Origin: Noviherbaspirillum aridicola
GTDB taxonomy: Bacteria; Pseudomonadota; Gammaproteobacteria; Burkholderiales; Burkholderiaceae_D
NCBI RefSeq assembly: GCF_019656455.1
Contig: NZ_BPMK01000012.1
Location: 62,001-126,000, forward strand
Length of the DNA: 64,000 bases
Direction of reading: 5' to 3'
Both the position numbers and the translations under genes were made by a program. Below, one piece after another: positions 26,677 to 36,665 of this stretch (its first letter is position 1; the number at the start of each line of letters is the position of its first letter). Below the pieces are notes generated by a model. It did no database searches and was not told the DNA's origin. It was given only the letters and a program-made list of their open reading frames with translations.

Positions 26677-28851
26677 TCAGGCCGGCGCCGGCGTGCGGGC
26701 CCATTGCAGGATCTTGGCCCGGAAGGCGGCGGCCGAAAACGGCTTCGACAGGTAGTCGTCCATCCCCGCCGCCAGGCAGCGTTCGCGTTCGCCCTCCACG
26801 GCGTTGGCGGTCAGCGCGATCACCGGGGTGCGTTCCCCGCCGCCTGCGCTTTCCCGCTCGCGCAGGCGGGCGGTCGCTTCATAGCCGTCCATCACCGGCA
26901 TCATGCAATCCATCAGGACCAGGTCGTAGCGTGCCGTCTCCAGCGCGCGCAGCGCCTGCTCGCCGTTCTCCGCCTCCTCGACGCTGCAGCCGAGCCGCTG
27001 CAGCAGCAGCCGCACGAGCTGGCGGTTGACCTCGGCATCCTCGACCACGAGCACCCGGCAGCCAATGCCCGCCGGTGCCTGCGGCAGCGTCTCCGGCTCG
27101 TCCGCCTTTTTCGGGGCCGGCGCTTCCGCCGCGCGCAGGCAAAAGCCGAAGGTGGACCCCCTGCCCGGCTCGCTGTCGCAGGTGATCTCGCCCTGCATCA
27201 GCGCCGTCAGCCGCTTGCAGATCGCCAGCCCGAGTCCGGTGCCGCCGTAGTCGCGGCTGATCGCGCTGTCGGCCTGCATGAAGGGCTCGAACAGGCGTGC
27301 CTGCGCGGCCGGCGCGATGCCGATGCCGGTATCGCTGACGGTGAACGCGAGGTCGATCTGTCCGGGCGCGTCCGACGGCCGGGTGCTGCAAAGCCGCACG
27401 CTGACCTTGCCGGCGGCGGTGAACTTGATCGCGTTGCTCACCAGGTTGCCGAGGACCTGGCCGACCCGGGTCGGGTCGCCATGCACCCAGCCGCCATCGT
27501 GCTCGATCACCAGCTCCAGCGACAGCTGCTTGCGCTGCGCGTTGAGCCGGTGCAGGGCGACCACGTCGGCGGCCAGCGCGGCCGGATCGAAGGGAACATG
27601 GTCGAGATGCATGCTGCCCGCCTCCACCTTGGACAGGTCGAGAATCTCGTCGATGATCCGCATCAGTCCGCTCGCGCTGCTGTGCACGCTGCGCGCGCAG
27701 GCGCGTTGCGCGTCGTCGCGCGCGGAATCGACCAGCAGTTCGCTCAGGCCGAGGATGCCGTTCATCGGCGTGCGGATTTCGTGGCTCATCACCGCCAGGA
27801 ACTGCGACTTGGCCGCGTTGGCGTTTTCGGCCTGCTTCTGCAGCTGCAGCGCCCGCTGTGCATCCTGTTCGCGCCGTTGCAGCAGCCGCGCGATCTGCAT
27901 GAAGGCCAGCAGCAGCGCCGCCAGGCTGGCGGCGGTGATGGCCGTGATCAGCAGCGCGCTGCGCCGCCAGCCGCCGAGGAAGAGCGCTTCGGTGACGGTG
28001 ACGGTCACGATCAGCGGGTACTCGCGCACCTTGCGCGGCGCGCTCATGCGCAGCACCGGCCGCCCGCCCTCCAGGCCTCGCGGCGCGTCGCTGATGACCA
28101 CCTCGTGGTCCTTGCCGCGGCGGAGGACCTCGTGGGTCAGGCTGGCCAGGTTGCGCTGTCCGATGCTGGCGTCCGCCAGCGGCCAGCGCGCCATCAGCGT
28201 GAGGTCGCTGCGGTAGAGCGTGATGGCGGCGGCATCGCCGAGCGTGACCTTGCGGAAGAAATCGGAAAAGAATTCGGAGGAGATGCCGACCAGGACGATG
28301 CCGATGAACTCGCCGTGTGCGCCTTCCAGCCGGCGGCTCAGGTAGAACGTCCACTTGCCGTTGACCTTGTTGCGGGCGGGCGCGCTCAGGTAGACGCCGG
28401 TATCGCGGTTGTCGCGGTGATGGTGGAAATAGTCGCGCTCGGACAGATTGATCGGCGGCGCCGGGAATTCGCGCGTGAAATTGATGATGTTGCCGTTGGC
28501 ATCGACGATGGTCGCGACGTCGATCTGCGGCAGGCCGCCGACCTTGTCGCGCAACATGCGGTGGGCGCCGGGGCCGCTGAAGGCGGCCTGCAGCCCGGCG
28601 GCGTCGGCCACGCGGAAGGCACGCACGTCCTCGGCCAGGCTGTCGAGCACCATGTAGGCGGACGCCATGGTCTGGAAAGTGTTTTCGGCCAGCACGAGCG
28701 ACAGATTGTCGAGCTGGGTGCGCCAGTCCTCGATGGTGCGCGCGCGCAGCGCCTGGATCGAGAAGGCGGCGGTGGCGACGATGATGGCGACCACCGCCGT
28801 TCCCACGATCATCGCAAGCCGTCGCGAATGCCCTCCTGGCGTCCCGCTCAT
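26677..28851 (-). CDS. Hybrid sensor histidine kinase
   Basis: This encodes 724 residues. Order: membrane helix (12-33), periplasmic Cache-like sensor (~40-290, with [20 protein letters not shown] typical of dCache), second helix (~300-322), HisKA domain with His357 in [11 protein letters not shown], a HATPase domain ([16 protein letters not shown]), and a C-terminal receiver with Asp648 in [11 protein letters not shown]. The kinase passes phosphate internally to its receiver. The next gene upstream on the same strand encodes an HPt protein overlapping its start by four bases, so a four-step relay is likely. Confidence 0.96.
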   Translation of the reverse strand: MSGTPGGHSRRLAMIVGTAVVAIIVATAAFSIQALRARTIEDWRTQLDNLSLVLAENTFQTMASAYMVLDSLAEDVRAFRVADAAGLQAAFSGPGAHRMLRDKVGGLPQIDVATIVDANGNIINFTREFPAPPINLSERDYFHHHRDNRDTGVYLSAPARNKVNGKWTFYLSRRLEGAHGEFIGIVLVGISSEFFSDFFRKVTLGDAAAITLYRSDLTLMARWPLADASIGQRNLASLTHEVLRRGKDHEVVISDAPRGLEGGRPVLRMSAPRKVREYPLIVTVTVTEALFLGGWRRSALLITAITAASLAALLLAFMQIARLLQRREQDAQRALQLQKQAENANAAKSQFLAVMSHEIRTPMNGILGLSELLVDSARDDAQRACARSVHSSASGLMRIIDEILDLSKVEAGSMHLDHVPFDPAALAADVVALHRLNAQRKQLSLELVIEHDGGWVHGDPTRVGQVLGNLVSNAIKFTAAGKVSVRLCSTRPSDAPGQIDLAFTVSDTGIGIAPAAQARLFEPFMQADSAISRDYGGTGLGLAICKRLTALMQGEITCDSEPGRGSTFGFCLRAAEAPAPKKADEPETLPQAPAGIGCRVLVVEDAEVNRQLVRLLLQRLGCSVEEAENGEQALRALETARYDLVLMDCMMPVMDGYEATARLRERESAGGGERTPVIALTANAVEGERERCLAAGMDDYLSKPFSAAAFRAKILQWARTPAPA

Positions 28852-29216
28852 GCCGGGCCTTTCGGTCCGAACTCGACGATGCTGGCGGCGACTTCGGCGA
28901 GCACCGCGGCAAATTCGGTCCGCAGGGCCGGCAGGAGCGCGGGGAAATCCTCCGCCCGCGCCTCCATCGCCGCACGCTCGAGCTCGTTCGCCTGTCCGGC
29001 GCAGGCGGACGCGCCGACCAGCATCAGGCTGCCCTTGAGCGCGTGGCTCTCATGGCGGACCGCGCCGGCATCGCCGGCGCCGGCCGCGGCTTCGAGCCGC
29101 TGCATGCCGGGTGGCGCAATGCGCAGGAAGGTCTGCGACAGTTGGGCGAAGTCGTCGGGGTCTCGCTCGATCATGTCGAGCAGGACCTCCGGATCGATGT
29201 GGCTGTAGCGCGTCAT
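28848..29216 (-). CDS. HPt phosphotransfer protein
   Basis: This 122-residue helical protein carries the HPt signature SHALKGS with the phospho-accepting His58. The stop codon overlaps the hybrid kinase start codon (ATGA), so translation is coupled. It should shuttle phosphate from the kinase receiver domain to a response regulator. The regulator encoded 52 bases upstream is the obvious candidate. Confidence 0.93.
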   Translation of the reverse strand: MTRYSHIDPEVLLDMIERDPDDFAQLSQTFLRIAPPGMQRLEAAAGAGDAGAVRHESHALKGSLMLVGASACAGQANELERAAMEARAEDFPALLPALRTEFAAVLAEVAASIVEFGPKGPA

Positions 29217-29268
29217 GGCGTCTTCGGCTCGCGGGCTCTCGGTGCTGATTCCAACAATTCTGTTACTT

Positions 29269-29889
29269 TTACCGCGGCCTCGCGCGGCGGGCGGCGGCGG
29301 CGCAGCAGGCGCGCATGTAGCCGCGCAACTCGTCGTAATTCACCGGCTTGCCGAAGAAGACGACGCCCGGCGGCAGTCCGCCGCGCGCCGCGAGATCCGC
29401 CTCGGACAGGCCGGACACGACGGCGATATGCATGTCGGACAGGTTGGGATAGCCGAGTATGGTGTTGATCACTTCATAGCCGTCTATGCCGCTCATGACG
29501 ATGTCGGCCAGCAGCACGTCGGGCGTGCGCGCCGCGATCTCCACCAGCGCCTGGTAGCCGTTCTCGCAGAAGCGCACGTCGAGCGGCAGCTTCCACGCCG
29601 CGAACTTCTTCTCGTAGGCGGCGCGCTGCATCTCGTTGTCCTCGACCACCAGCACGCTCACCCGGTCGCCCGGCTGCCGCGGCGCGGGGCCGGCAGGCGG
29701 CGCGGCGCCGGTCGAGGCGCGGTAGGCATGCACCGCGCGCAGCGGTATCCGGCGGTGGCCGCCCTTGGTTTTCCATGCCTCGATGACGCCGGCCTCGACC
29801 AGCTGCTGCACCGAGGTGACCGAGATGCCGAGCAGGCGCGCCACTTCCTGCGTCGTGCACACCTCCCCTGTCGTCGGTTGTTTATCCAT
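29269..29889 (-). CDS. Response regulator with N-terminal excisionase-type HTH
   Basis: This encodes 206 residues. Residues 10-57 form a MerR/excisionase-type helix-turn-helix (CTTQEVARLLGISVTSVQQL, then the wing KTKGGHRRIP). A Pro/Ala-rich linker precedes a receiver domain (76-195) with Glu83/Asp84, phospho-acceptor Asp129 in LLADIVMSG, Ser159 and Lys181. DNA-binding domains usually follow the receiver, so this order is unusual. It is the first gene of the HTH-REC, HPt, hybrid-kinase unit and is the likely relay output. A perfect palindrome lies just upstream. Confidence 0.94.
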   Translation of the reverse strand: MDKQPTTGEVCTTQEVARLLGISVTSVQQLVEAGVIEAWKTKGGHRRIPLRAVHAYRASTGAAPPAGPAPRQPGDRVSVLVVEDNEMQRAAYEKKFAAWKLPLDVRFCENGYQALVEIAARTPDVLLADIVMSGIDGYEVINTILGYPNLSDMHIAVVSGLSEADLAARGGLPPGVVFFGKPVNYDELRGYMRACCAAAARRARPR

Positions 29890-29909
29890 CCCATCGACCC
29901 AATCAGATT

Positions 29910-29933
29910 TAACAAATCAACGTGTATTTGTTA
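29910..29933. promoter_or_regulatory. Perfect 8-bp-arm palindrome upstream of the HTH-REC regulator
   Basis: TAACAAAT at 29910-29917 and ATTTGTTA at 29926-29933 form an inverted repeat with an eight-base spacer. It is 21-44 bases before the regulator's start codon and about 210 bases before the divergent cheW start, in an AT-rich spacer. It has the size of an operator for a dimeric HTH protein. Autoregulation by the adjacent regulator is inferred. Confidence 0.5.
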
Positions 29934-30138
29934 GTTTTGTTATACTCGCTGAAAAGTTTTATTTTTGAACAAGCTTTCCGGCGCCCTTCCGTAGGGCGCA
30001 CTGAATTATGAGGCCGAAGCGGCCTGGCGCAAAACGATGACGTAACAAATAACCGGGTCGGAACGGCGGAAATGAAACGCGAGTCCGCCTGCACTTGCCG
30101 ATTCCATGCTCGAAACCGGTAACAGGAAGGGGGATGTG

Positions 30139-30621
30139 ATGCACGCAGCAAGCAAGCAGGAGAAGGCCGCCGGGCGGGACCACCTGGTCTTTCGCCTCGG
30201 TGACGAGGAGTACGCGATCGAGGTCGGCAAGGTGCGCGAACTGCTGCGCTACGAGCCGGCGACCGCGGCGGAAGGCGCGAACGGTGCGAGGAATGCCGCG
30301 ATCGTCTTTCGCGGCCGCATGCTGCCCGCGGTGGACTTGCGTGCGCGGCTGAGCCTGGCGCCCGGCCCCATCGAGCGGCGCGCGGTGTCCATTGTCCTTT
30401 CGCTGGCGGGCGCCCAGGCCTGCCTGGTCGTCGACGACGTGCTGGAAATGGTGTCGCTGACCGCCGACCGGATCATCCCCGCCCCGGAGATCGCCGCCGG
30501 CGGCATCTATCTCGGTTGCCTGACCGGGCTGGCCCTGCTCGACGGGCGCAGCCTGATGCTGCTCGACCCCGAACGTCTGCTGGCGGCGCCCGAGTGCCGC
30601 CATCTCGCCACCGCCGCCTGA
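30139..30621 (+). CDS. cheW: CheW-type chemotaxis coupling protein
   Basis: This 160-residue protein has a GGAAGGGGG ribosome-binding site before the ATG at 30139. It covers a CheW domain: LVFRLGDEEYAIEVGKVREL, then MLPAVDLRARL and ACLVVDDVLEMVSL. It couples chemoreceptors to the kinase CheA. A slightly degenerate middle part (no NLRG motif) sets it apart from the second CheW at 58.2 kb. It is followed by two receptor genes in the same direction, 18 and 84 bases apart, so it probably serves these receptors. Confidence 0.88.
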   Translation: MHAASKQEKAAGRDHLVFRLGDEEYAIEVGKVRELLRYEPATAAEGANGARNAAIVFRGRMLPAVDLRARLSLAPGPIERRAVSIVLSLAGAQACLVVDDVLEMVSLTADRIIPAPEIAAGGIYLGCLTGLALLDGRSLMLLDPERLLAAPECRHLATAA

Positions 30622-30639
30622 CCCGGAAAGGACCTCATC

Positions 30640-32331
30640 ATGAAACTGAACCGATTCTCCATCGCGACCCGCCTCGGGCTCGCCTTCGCCGCGATACTGC
30701 TCATGATGCTGTCGCTCGCCGGCGCCGGACTGTGGAGCATGAGCGAGACGCAGAACCGGCTCGAGCGCATCACGAAGGAAAACGGACGCAAGACCGAATT
30801 GCTGCATACGATGTCGTCGTCGGTGCATATCGTCTCGCGCGTCATCCGCACGCTCGCACTGCTCGACGACGGCGCGAAGATCGAGGCCGAGGCAAGGAAG
30901 ATCACCGACGCCCGCGCGCGCTACGACGACGCGCGCGCGGCACTCGAGAAACTGCCGGCCACCAGCACCGGGACCGCGCTGCGGGCAAAGATCGACGCCG
31001 CGCGCGCGGCGGCGCGCCCCCTCAACGACCAGCTCATGGCGCTGGCAAGGGAAAACAAGGATGCCGAGGTGACCGAACTGCTGCTCAGCAAGGCGGGTCC
31101 CGCATCGCAGGCCTGGCTGGAAGCGATCGACGAAGCCCTGGCCTTGCAGCAGACAGCCAGCGAGGCCGAGGTCGAGGCCGCCGATGCCGCCTACCGGACC
31201 GCGTTCGGCGTTGTCGTCGCGCTGTCCGTGCTGGCGCTGCTGCTCGGCATGCTCGCGGCATGGATGATCAGCCGCTCGATTACCCGTCCGCTGGGCGCCG
31301 CGGTGGAGTTCGCGCGCGCGGTCGCCGCCGGCGACCTCACCCGCAGCGTGACGCCCGACGGCCAGGACGAGACCGCGGCGCTGCTGGCCGCACTGGGCGA
31401 CATGAACGCCAGCCTGGCCGGCATCGTCGGCACCATCCGCAGCGGCAGCGACATGATCGCGACGGCATCGGGCGAGATCGCATCCGGCAACCAGGACCTG
31501 TCGGCGCGCACCGAGGAACAGGCAAGCTCGCTGGAGGAAACCGCGTCCTCGATGGAAGAGCTGACCTCGACCGTGCGCCAGAACGCCGAGAACGCGCAGC
31601 AGGCCAACCAGCTCGCGCGCAGCGCCTCGGACGTGGCCGGGCGCGGCGGCGAGGCGGTCGCCGCCATGGTGGCCAACGTGGGCGAGCTGGCGACGTCGGC
31701 GCGCAAGATCGCCGACATCATCGGCGTCATCGACGGCATCGCCTTCCAGACCAACATCCTGGCGCTCAACGCCGCGGTCGAGGCCGCGCGGGCCGGCGAG
31801 CAGGGGCGCGGCTTCGCGGTGGTCGCCGCCGAGGTGCGCACCCTGGCGCAGCGCAGCGCGAGCGCGGCCAGGGAGATCAAGACACTGATCGGCGATTCGC
31901 TGGAAAAGGTCGATGCCGGCGCGCGCCTGGCCGACCAGGCCGGCAGCACCATGAGCGAAGTCGTGTCCGGCATCCGCAACGTCACCGACATCATGGACGA
32001 GATCAGCGCCGCGAGCCGCGAACAGGCGACGGGCATCGCCCAGGTCAACGATGCGGTGACGCAGATGGACCAGGTGACCCAGCAGAACGCCGCGCTGGTG
32101 GAACAGGCCGCCGCGGCGGCCAGCTCGCTGCAGGACCAGGCCATGCAGCTGGCCAGGGCGGTGAGCGTGTTCCGCGTGCCCGGCGGCCGCGACACGGCGT
32201 CCGCCGCCGTGCCGGCCGTAGCGAAGCCTGCCGCCGCCCGCAAGGCGCCGACCCTGCCCCGCAACGCCGCGCTGACGGCGCCGAGAGCGGTCGGCACGCC
32301 CGCTCCCGACGGCGAGTGGGAAACCTTCTGA
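30640..32331 (+). CDS. Methyl-accepting chemotaxis protein (Tsr/Tar type)
   Basis: This 563-residue receptor has an N-terminal membrane helix, a periplasmic four-helix-bundle sensor (~35-190), a second helix (~190-212), a HAMP domain and a long signalling coiled coil. The hairpin tip reads [20 protein letters not shown]. The C-terminus ends in the pentapeptide EWETF, which tethers the CheR/CheB adaptation enzymes. The ATG at 30640 is preceded by GGAAAGGA. Ligand unknown. It follows cheW in an apparent operon. Confidence 0.95.
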   Translation: MKLNRFSIATRLGLAFAAILLMMLSLAGAGLWSMSETQNRLERITKENGRKTELLHTMSSSVHIVSRVIRTLALLDDGAKIEAEARKITDARARYDDARAALEKLPATSTGTALRAKIDAARAAARPLNDQLMALARENKDAEVTELLLSKAGPASQAWLEAIDEALALQQTASEAEVEAADAAYRTAFGVVVALSVLALLLGMLAAWMISRSITRPLGAAVEFARAVAAGDLTRSVTPDGQDETAALLAALGDMNASLAGIVGTIRSGSDMIATASGEIASGNQDLSARTEEQASSLEETASSMEELTSTVRQNAENAQQANQLARSASDVAGRGGEAVAAMVANVGELATSARKIADIIGVIDGIAFQTNILALNAAVEAARAGEQGRGFAVVAAEVRTLAQRSASAAREIKTLIGDSLEKVDAGARLADQAGSTMSEVVSGIRNVTDIMDEISAASREQATGIAQVNDAVTQMDQVTQQNAALVEQAAAAASSLQDQAMQLARAVSVFRVPGGRDTASAAVPAVAKPAAARKAPTLPRNAALTAPRAVGTPAPDGEWETF

Positions 32332-32415
32332 CATCCCGCGCGGCAGTCCCCATGCAGATCCGCCGCCCTACCCGGGCGGCAGCCGTTTCATCCAACCGTC
32401 CCACGAGGCAAGCCG

Positions 32416-34104
32416 ATGCGCGTCAACCATCCCGTCACCGGAAACGAATACCGGATGCGGCCCGATCAATCCCTCATCTCCCGCACCGATACCCGCGGCG
32501 TCATCACCTACGCCAACCGCGATTTCATCGAAGTCAGCGGCTACAGCGAAGCCGAACTGCTCGGCCAGCCGCACAACCTGATCCGCCATCCCGACATGCC
32601 GCCGGAAGCTTTCGCCGACATGTGGGCTCAGCTCAAGGCCGGGCGCTCCTGGTCCGGGCTGGTCAAGAACCGGCGCAGGAACGGCGACCATTACTGGGTG
32701 CATGCCAATGCCACGCCGATATGGGAAAACGGCCGCGTCACCGGCTACACCTCGGTGCGCACCGTGCCATCGCGCGAACAGGTGGAGGCGGCGGAAGCGC
32801 TGTATGCGCGCTTTCGTGAAGACCGCGCCCGCGGCCTGGCGATTCGCCACGGTCAAGTGGTGCGCACCGGCCTGCCCGGCCTGCTGGAGGCGCTGACGCG
32901 GCTGAGCATCGCGCGGCGGGTGCAGCTCAGCGTCGCGGTGGCCTGCGCATGCACGCTCGGCGTGGGCCTGCTCGGCATCCGCCACGCCGATGCCGCGGAC
33001 GCGGCATGGCTGTGGGCGGCGATGGGCGCAGGCGTCGTCTTCAATGTCCTGCTCGGCGTGATGCTCGTGCGGGCGGTGACGCGGCCGCTCGCGCACGCGG
33101 TCGATGTCGCCTGCCAGATCGCCGCCTGCAATCTCACCGCGCCGATCGACATCGGCTCGCGCGACGAGACGGGCCAGATTCTTCACGCGCTGGCCACCAT
33201 GAAGACCAGCCTCGCCAACATCGTCGCCGGCGTGCGCCGCAATGCGCAGGGCATTGCCTCCGGCGCGGCGGAAATCGCGGCCGGCAACATCGATCTCTCA
33301 TCCCGCACCGAGGACCAGGCCGCCAGCCTGGAAGAATCCGCGGCGAGCATGCAGCAGATGATCGGCACCGTCAGGAACAATGCGGAGCACGCGGCCAATG
33401 CGCGCGCGCTGGTCGACCGCGCGCAGAACATCGCGGTGGAAGGCGGCGCGGCGATGAACCAGGTGGTCGCGGCGATGGAAGCGATCGCGCAGAGTTCGCG
33501 CCGCATCAGCGACATCACCGGCGTCATCGACGGCATCGCCTTCCAGACCAATCTGCTCGCGCTGAACGCGGCGGTGGAAGCGGCACGCGCGGGCGAGCAG
33601 GGACGCGGCTTCGCGGTGGTGGCGATGGAAGTGCGCTCGCTGGCCGCCCGCAGCGCCGAGGCATCGCGCGAGATCACCCGTCTCATCAAGGACGCGGCGC
33701 GCCAGGTGGAAGCCGGATCGGCCGAAGTCGTGCACGCGCGGCAGACCATGGACGGCATCGTCGCCTCGGTCGAGCAGGTGGCAGGCATGATGGGTGAAAT
33801 CACCGCCGCATCGAACGAACAGAACCGCGGCATCGCGCAACTGAGCGAGACCGTGATGCGGATGGACCAGGTCACGCAGCAGAATGCCGCGCTCGCCGAA
33901 CAGGCCGCCGCCGCCTCCGCCGCGCTGCAGACCCAGGGCGTGGAACTGATGCAGGAATTCGGCGTGTTCAGGCTCGACGATGCGCACGGCGCGGCCGTGC
34001 AGAGCGCGCGCGTGATCCCGCTGCACGGCCGCCGGCCCGCGGCCGCGGATGGCGGCGCCGCCGGCATCGTTGCGCACGCGCGTCAGAAACGGCTGCCCGC
34101 CTGA
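32416..34104 (+). CDS. aer: Aer-like PAS-domain chemoreceptor
   Basis: This 562-residue protein has an N-terminal PAS domain in the cytoplasm (residues ~15-125: TDTRGVITYANRDFIEVSGYSEAELLGQ, WSGLVKNRRRNGDHYWV) like the FAD-binding PAS of Aer. Two membrane helices (~160-205) with almost no periplasmic loop, a HAMP domain and the signalling domain ([20 protein letters not shown]) follow. It lacks the terminal CheR-binding pentapeptide, again as in Aer. It should sense oxygen or redox state. Confidence 0.92.
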   Translation: MRVNHPVTGNEYRMRPDQSLISRTDTRGVITYANRDFIEVSGYSEAELLGQPHNLIRHPDMPPEAFADMWAQLKAGRSWSGLVKNRRRNGDHYWVHANATPIWENGRVTGYTSVRTVPSREQVEAAEALYARFREDRARGLAIRHGQVVRTGLPGLLEALTRLSIARRVQLSVAVACACTLGVGLLGIRHADAADAAWLWAAMGAGVVFNVLLGVMLVRAVTRPLAHAVDVACQIAACNLTAPIDIGSRDETGQILHALATMKTSLANIVAGVRRNAQGIASGAAEIAAGNIDLSSRTEDQAASLEESAASMQQMIGTVRNNAEHAANARALVDRAQNIAVEGGAAMNQVVAAMEAIAQSSRRISDITGVIDGIAFQTNLLALNAAVEAARAGEQGRGFAVVAMEVRSLAARSAEASREITRLIKDAARQVEAGSAEVVHARQTMDGIVASVEQVAGMMGEITAASNEQNRGIAQLSETVMRMDQVTQQNAALAEQAAAASAALQTQGVELMQEFGVFRLDDAHGAAVQSARVIPLHGRRPAAADGGAAGIVAHARQKRLPA

Positions 34105-34137
34105 AGCCGCACCCGGGATCATGGCCCGTATGGTAGG

Positions 34138-34232
34138 ATGCGCGTCCGCTAGGGGTCCCGGAGCAAACGTTCCGGGTGAGAATCACCCTCCGAACCTGAT
34201 CCGGATAATGCCGGCGTAGGGAAGCGCGCGCG
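34138..34232 (+). ncRNA. TPP riboswitch (THI element)
   Basis: The conserved core is clear: AGGGGTC near 34151, GGGTGAGAATCACCC around 34174-34190, then ACCTGATCCGGATAATGCC and GGCGTAGGGAA up to 34223. These match the P2/P3 and P4/P5 arms of the thiamine pyrophosphate riboswitch. It sits about 50 bases before the TonB-dependent receptor gene. Binding of TPP should switch the receptor off when thiamine is plentiful. A GC-rich stem is possible downstream (34224-34262); I cannot tell whether control is transcriptional or translational. Confidence 0.95.
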
Positions 34233-34279
34233 ACCGTCGGTCCGCGCCCGCACCCGCGCTGGCGCTGACTCGACAAACC

Positions 34280-36427
34280 ATGCCTGCCTCCCACGCCGTA
34301 CGCCATTCGATTCCCGTCCTGTTCGCCGCGCTCGCCCTGCCCGCGGCGGCTCAGCAAGCCGATCCCACCCTGCCCGCCGTCACGGTCACCGCGCCATCGG
34401 CCACCGCGGGCGGCAGCGCCAGCGTCGGCGGCTTCGGCGACACGCCGCTGCTGCGGACGCCGGCGTCGGTCAGCGTCTACGACGGCCGGCAGCTGCATGA
34501 GCGCGGCGTGCGCCAGACCACCGACCTTGCGCGCATCGAGGCCGGTCTGAACGAGTCCTACAACGCGATCGGCTACGCCGAGCAGTTTTCCATCCGCGGC
34601 TTCACGCTCGACAACTTCTCCAGCTACCGCAAGGACGGGCTGATCATCAGCTCCGACGCCAGCATCCCGCTGGAGAACAAGGAACGCATCGAGGTGCTCA
34701 GGGGGCTGTCGGGGCTGCAGGCGGGCGTGTCCACGCCGGGCGGCCTGCTCAACTACGTGACCAAGCGTCCGCCCGCCGAACCGGTGCGCGCGGCGACGCT
34801 CGGCGCCGACGGTCACGGCGGGCTGTACGGCGCGGTCGACCTCGGCGGACGCAGCGAGGACAGGCGCTTCGGCTACCGCATCAACGCGGCGGCGGAAAGG
34901 CTGCGCTCCTATGTCCAGGGCGCGGACGGCGAGCGCAGCTTCGTCTCCGGCGCCTTCGACTGGCGGCTGTCGCCGCGCTCGCTGCTGCAGCTCGACCTCG
35001 ACTACCAGCACAAGTCGCAGCTGACCGTGCCCGGCTTCCAGCTGATCGGCGGCACCGAGCTGCCGTCCGGCGTCTCCGCGCGCACCATGCTCAACGCCCA
35101 GCCCTGGAGCCGGCCGACCGAGACCGACAGCAGCAATGTCGGCCTGCGCTACGAACACCAGCTCAACGCCGACTGGAGCGCCTCGCTCGCCTTCAACCGG
35201 CATGGCGTCCGGCGCGACGACTTCGCGGCCTTCCCGGCGGGCTGCCTCGCCGAAGGCATCCTGTACGGCTTCTGCGCCAACGGCGACCACGACATCTACG
35301 ACTATCAGAGCGAGAACGAGTCGAAGCAGGTGCTGAACGGCCGCGCGCAACTGCAGGGGAACGTGGTCGCCGGCGGGCTGCGTCATGCCCTCACCTTCGG
35401 CCTGGAAGCGGTGCGCCGGCGCGATCGTTTCGGCGACTGCGTCTATGGCGCGAGCGACTGCATCGGCTCCACCCCCAACGGGGTCAGCAATCTCTACGCG
35501 CCCCGCGACGTACCGGGGTCCGATATCCGGACCAGCAACATCATGCTGCGCCGGCAGAGCAACGAGCGCGCCGTCTACCTGCAGGACATCGTCGCGCTGA
35601 CCGACGCGTGGACACTGCACGCCGGCCTGCGCCATACCCGGCTCGAACGTCATCAGCGCTACCCGGAGCGCGGCCAGGACGAGCGCTACGCGAAGGACTT
35701 CCTGCTGCCGAACCTCGCCCTCGTGTTCATGCCGCGCGAGACGCTGTCGCTGTATGCGTCCTACGCGCAGGGGCTGGAGCACGGGACGATCGCGCCGCTC
35801 TTCACCACCAACCAGGACCGGATGCTGGACCCGGCCAGGTCGCGCCAGCTGGAATTCGGCGCCAGGGCGCAGCTGTCGGCCGGCTGGTCGGTGTCCGCCG
35901 CGCTGTTCCGCATCGAGAAGCCGCTCGACTACATCGACGAGTCCTATACCTGGGTGCGCAACGGCGAGGCCCGCCACGACGGCATGGAACTCGCGGCGCA
36001 GGGACGGCTGACGCCCGCATTGTCGGTCGGCCTGAGCCTGGTCGCGCTGGACACGCGCCAGCAGGACACCGGCTATGCGGCGCTGGAAGGCAAGCGCGTC
36101 TCGAATGTTCCCGACTTGCGCTCGATCGCGCGCGTGGCGTATGCACTGCCGCAGCTGCCCGGCCTCACGCTCGACGGCAGCTGGGAGTACACCGGCAGCA
36201 AGTCCTTCGTGACGCCGGTGGCGGCGGTCAACGTGCCCGGCTACCACCTGCTCAACCTCGGCGCCGCCTACGCGACGCGGGTCGGCGGCGTGCCGGCCAC
36301 GCTGCGGCTGCACGTGGACAATGTGTCCGACAGGTTCTACTGGCGCGAGGCGTCGACGCAACTCGGCGGCTATGTATTCCCCGGTGCGCCGCGCACGGTC
36401 AGGGTGACGGCGCGCTTCGATTTCTGA
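34280..36427 (+). CDS. TonB-dependent receptor under TPP riboswitch, probably for thiamine or a precursor
   Basis: This 715-residue outer-membrane protein has a signal peptide ending AAAQQ (~residue 25), a plug domain (TPASVSVYDGRQLHERGVRQ, FSIRGFTLDNF, IEVLRGLSGLQ) and a 22-strand beta barrel with the terminal VTARFDF. By sequence it resembles siderophore receptors, but the riboswitch upstream marks it as a thiamine-related importer, a class predicted in other proteobacteria. No thi gene follows in the window. No good Shine-Dalgarno is seen before the ATG. Confidence 0.92.
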   Translation: MPASHAVRHSIPVLFAALALPAAAQQADPTLPAVTVTAPSATAGGSASVGGFGDTPLLRTPASVSVYDGRQLHERGVRQTTDLARIEAGLNESYNAIGYAEQFSIRGFTLDNFSSYRKDGLIISSDASIPLENKERIEVLRGLSGLQAGVSTPGGLLNYVTKRPPAEPVRAATLGADGHGGLYGAVDLGGRSEDRRFGYRINAAAERLRSYVQGADGERSFVSGAFDWRLSPRSLLQLDLDYQHKSQLTVPGFQLIGGTELPSGVSARTMLNAQPWSRPTETDSSNVGLRYEHQLNADWSASLAFNRHGVRRDDFAAFPAGCLAEGILYGFCANGDHDIYDYQSENESKQVLNGRAQLQGNVVAGGLRHALTFGLEAVRRRDRFGDCVYGASDCIGSTPNGVSNLYAPRDVPGSDIRTSNIMLRRQSNERAVYLQDIVALTDAWTLHAGLRHTRLERHQRYPERGQDERYAKDFLLPNLALVFMPRETLSLYASYAQGLEHGTIAPLFTTNQDRMLDPARSRQLEFGARAQLSAGWSVSAALFRIEKPLDYIDESYTWVRNGEARHDGMELAAQGRLTPALSVGLSLVALDTRQQDTGYAALEGKRVSNVPDLRSIARVAYALPQLPGLTLDGSWEYTGSKSFVTPVAAVNVPGYHLLNLGAAYATRVGGVPATLRLHVDNVSDRFYWREASTQLGGYVFPGAPRTVRVTARFDF

Positions 36428-36665
36428 GGCGGGCGTCCGCCGCGAGCGAGCACGCCTGGCGATAGCAGCCGCGCCGCCGCTCCGCCTCGGCCAGCAAGCC
36501 TTCCTCATCATCGCCCGGGCCGATCCTGCACAGCGCGACCAGCACCGCGGCCCAGGCGCCCGCCGCCGCCTGCACCGGATCGCCAACGCGCTGCCCGGTG
36601 CCGGCCGGCGCCGCTGCGATGGCGGTGGCGGCGACATAGTCGCCGGGGCGACAGCAGGGCTTCAT
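36399..36665 (-). CDS. Small protein coupled to olsB
   Basis: This possible 88-residue protein starts at an ATG overlapping the olsB stop codon (ATGA), which suggests translational coupling. It has one hydrophobic stretch (VQAAAGAWAAVLVALC, residues 31-46) and four cysteines. Its 3' end overlaps the converging receptor gene by 29 bases. I do not recognise a family, so it may be spurious. Confidence 0.4.
   Translation of the reverse strand: MKPCCRPGDYVAATAIAAAPAGTGQRVGDPVQAAAGAWAAVLVALCRIGPGDDEEGLLAEAERRRGCYRQACSLAADARLRNRSAPSP

Noticed and set aside
29950-29985. Flagellar sigma-28 promoter before cheW
   Set aside because: AAAGTTT is present but there is no GCCGATAA-like -10 element at the right distance.
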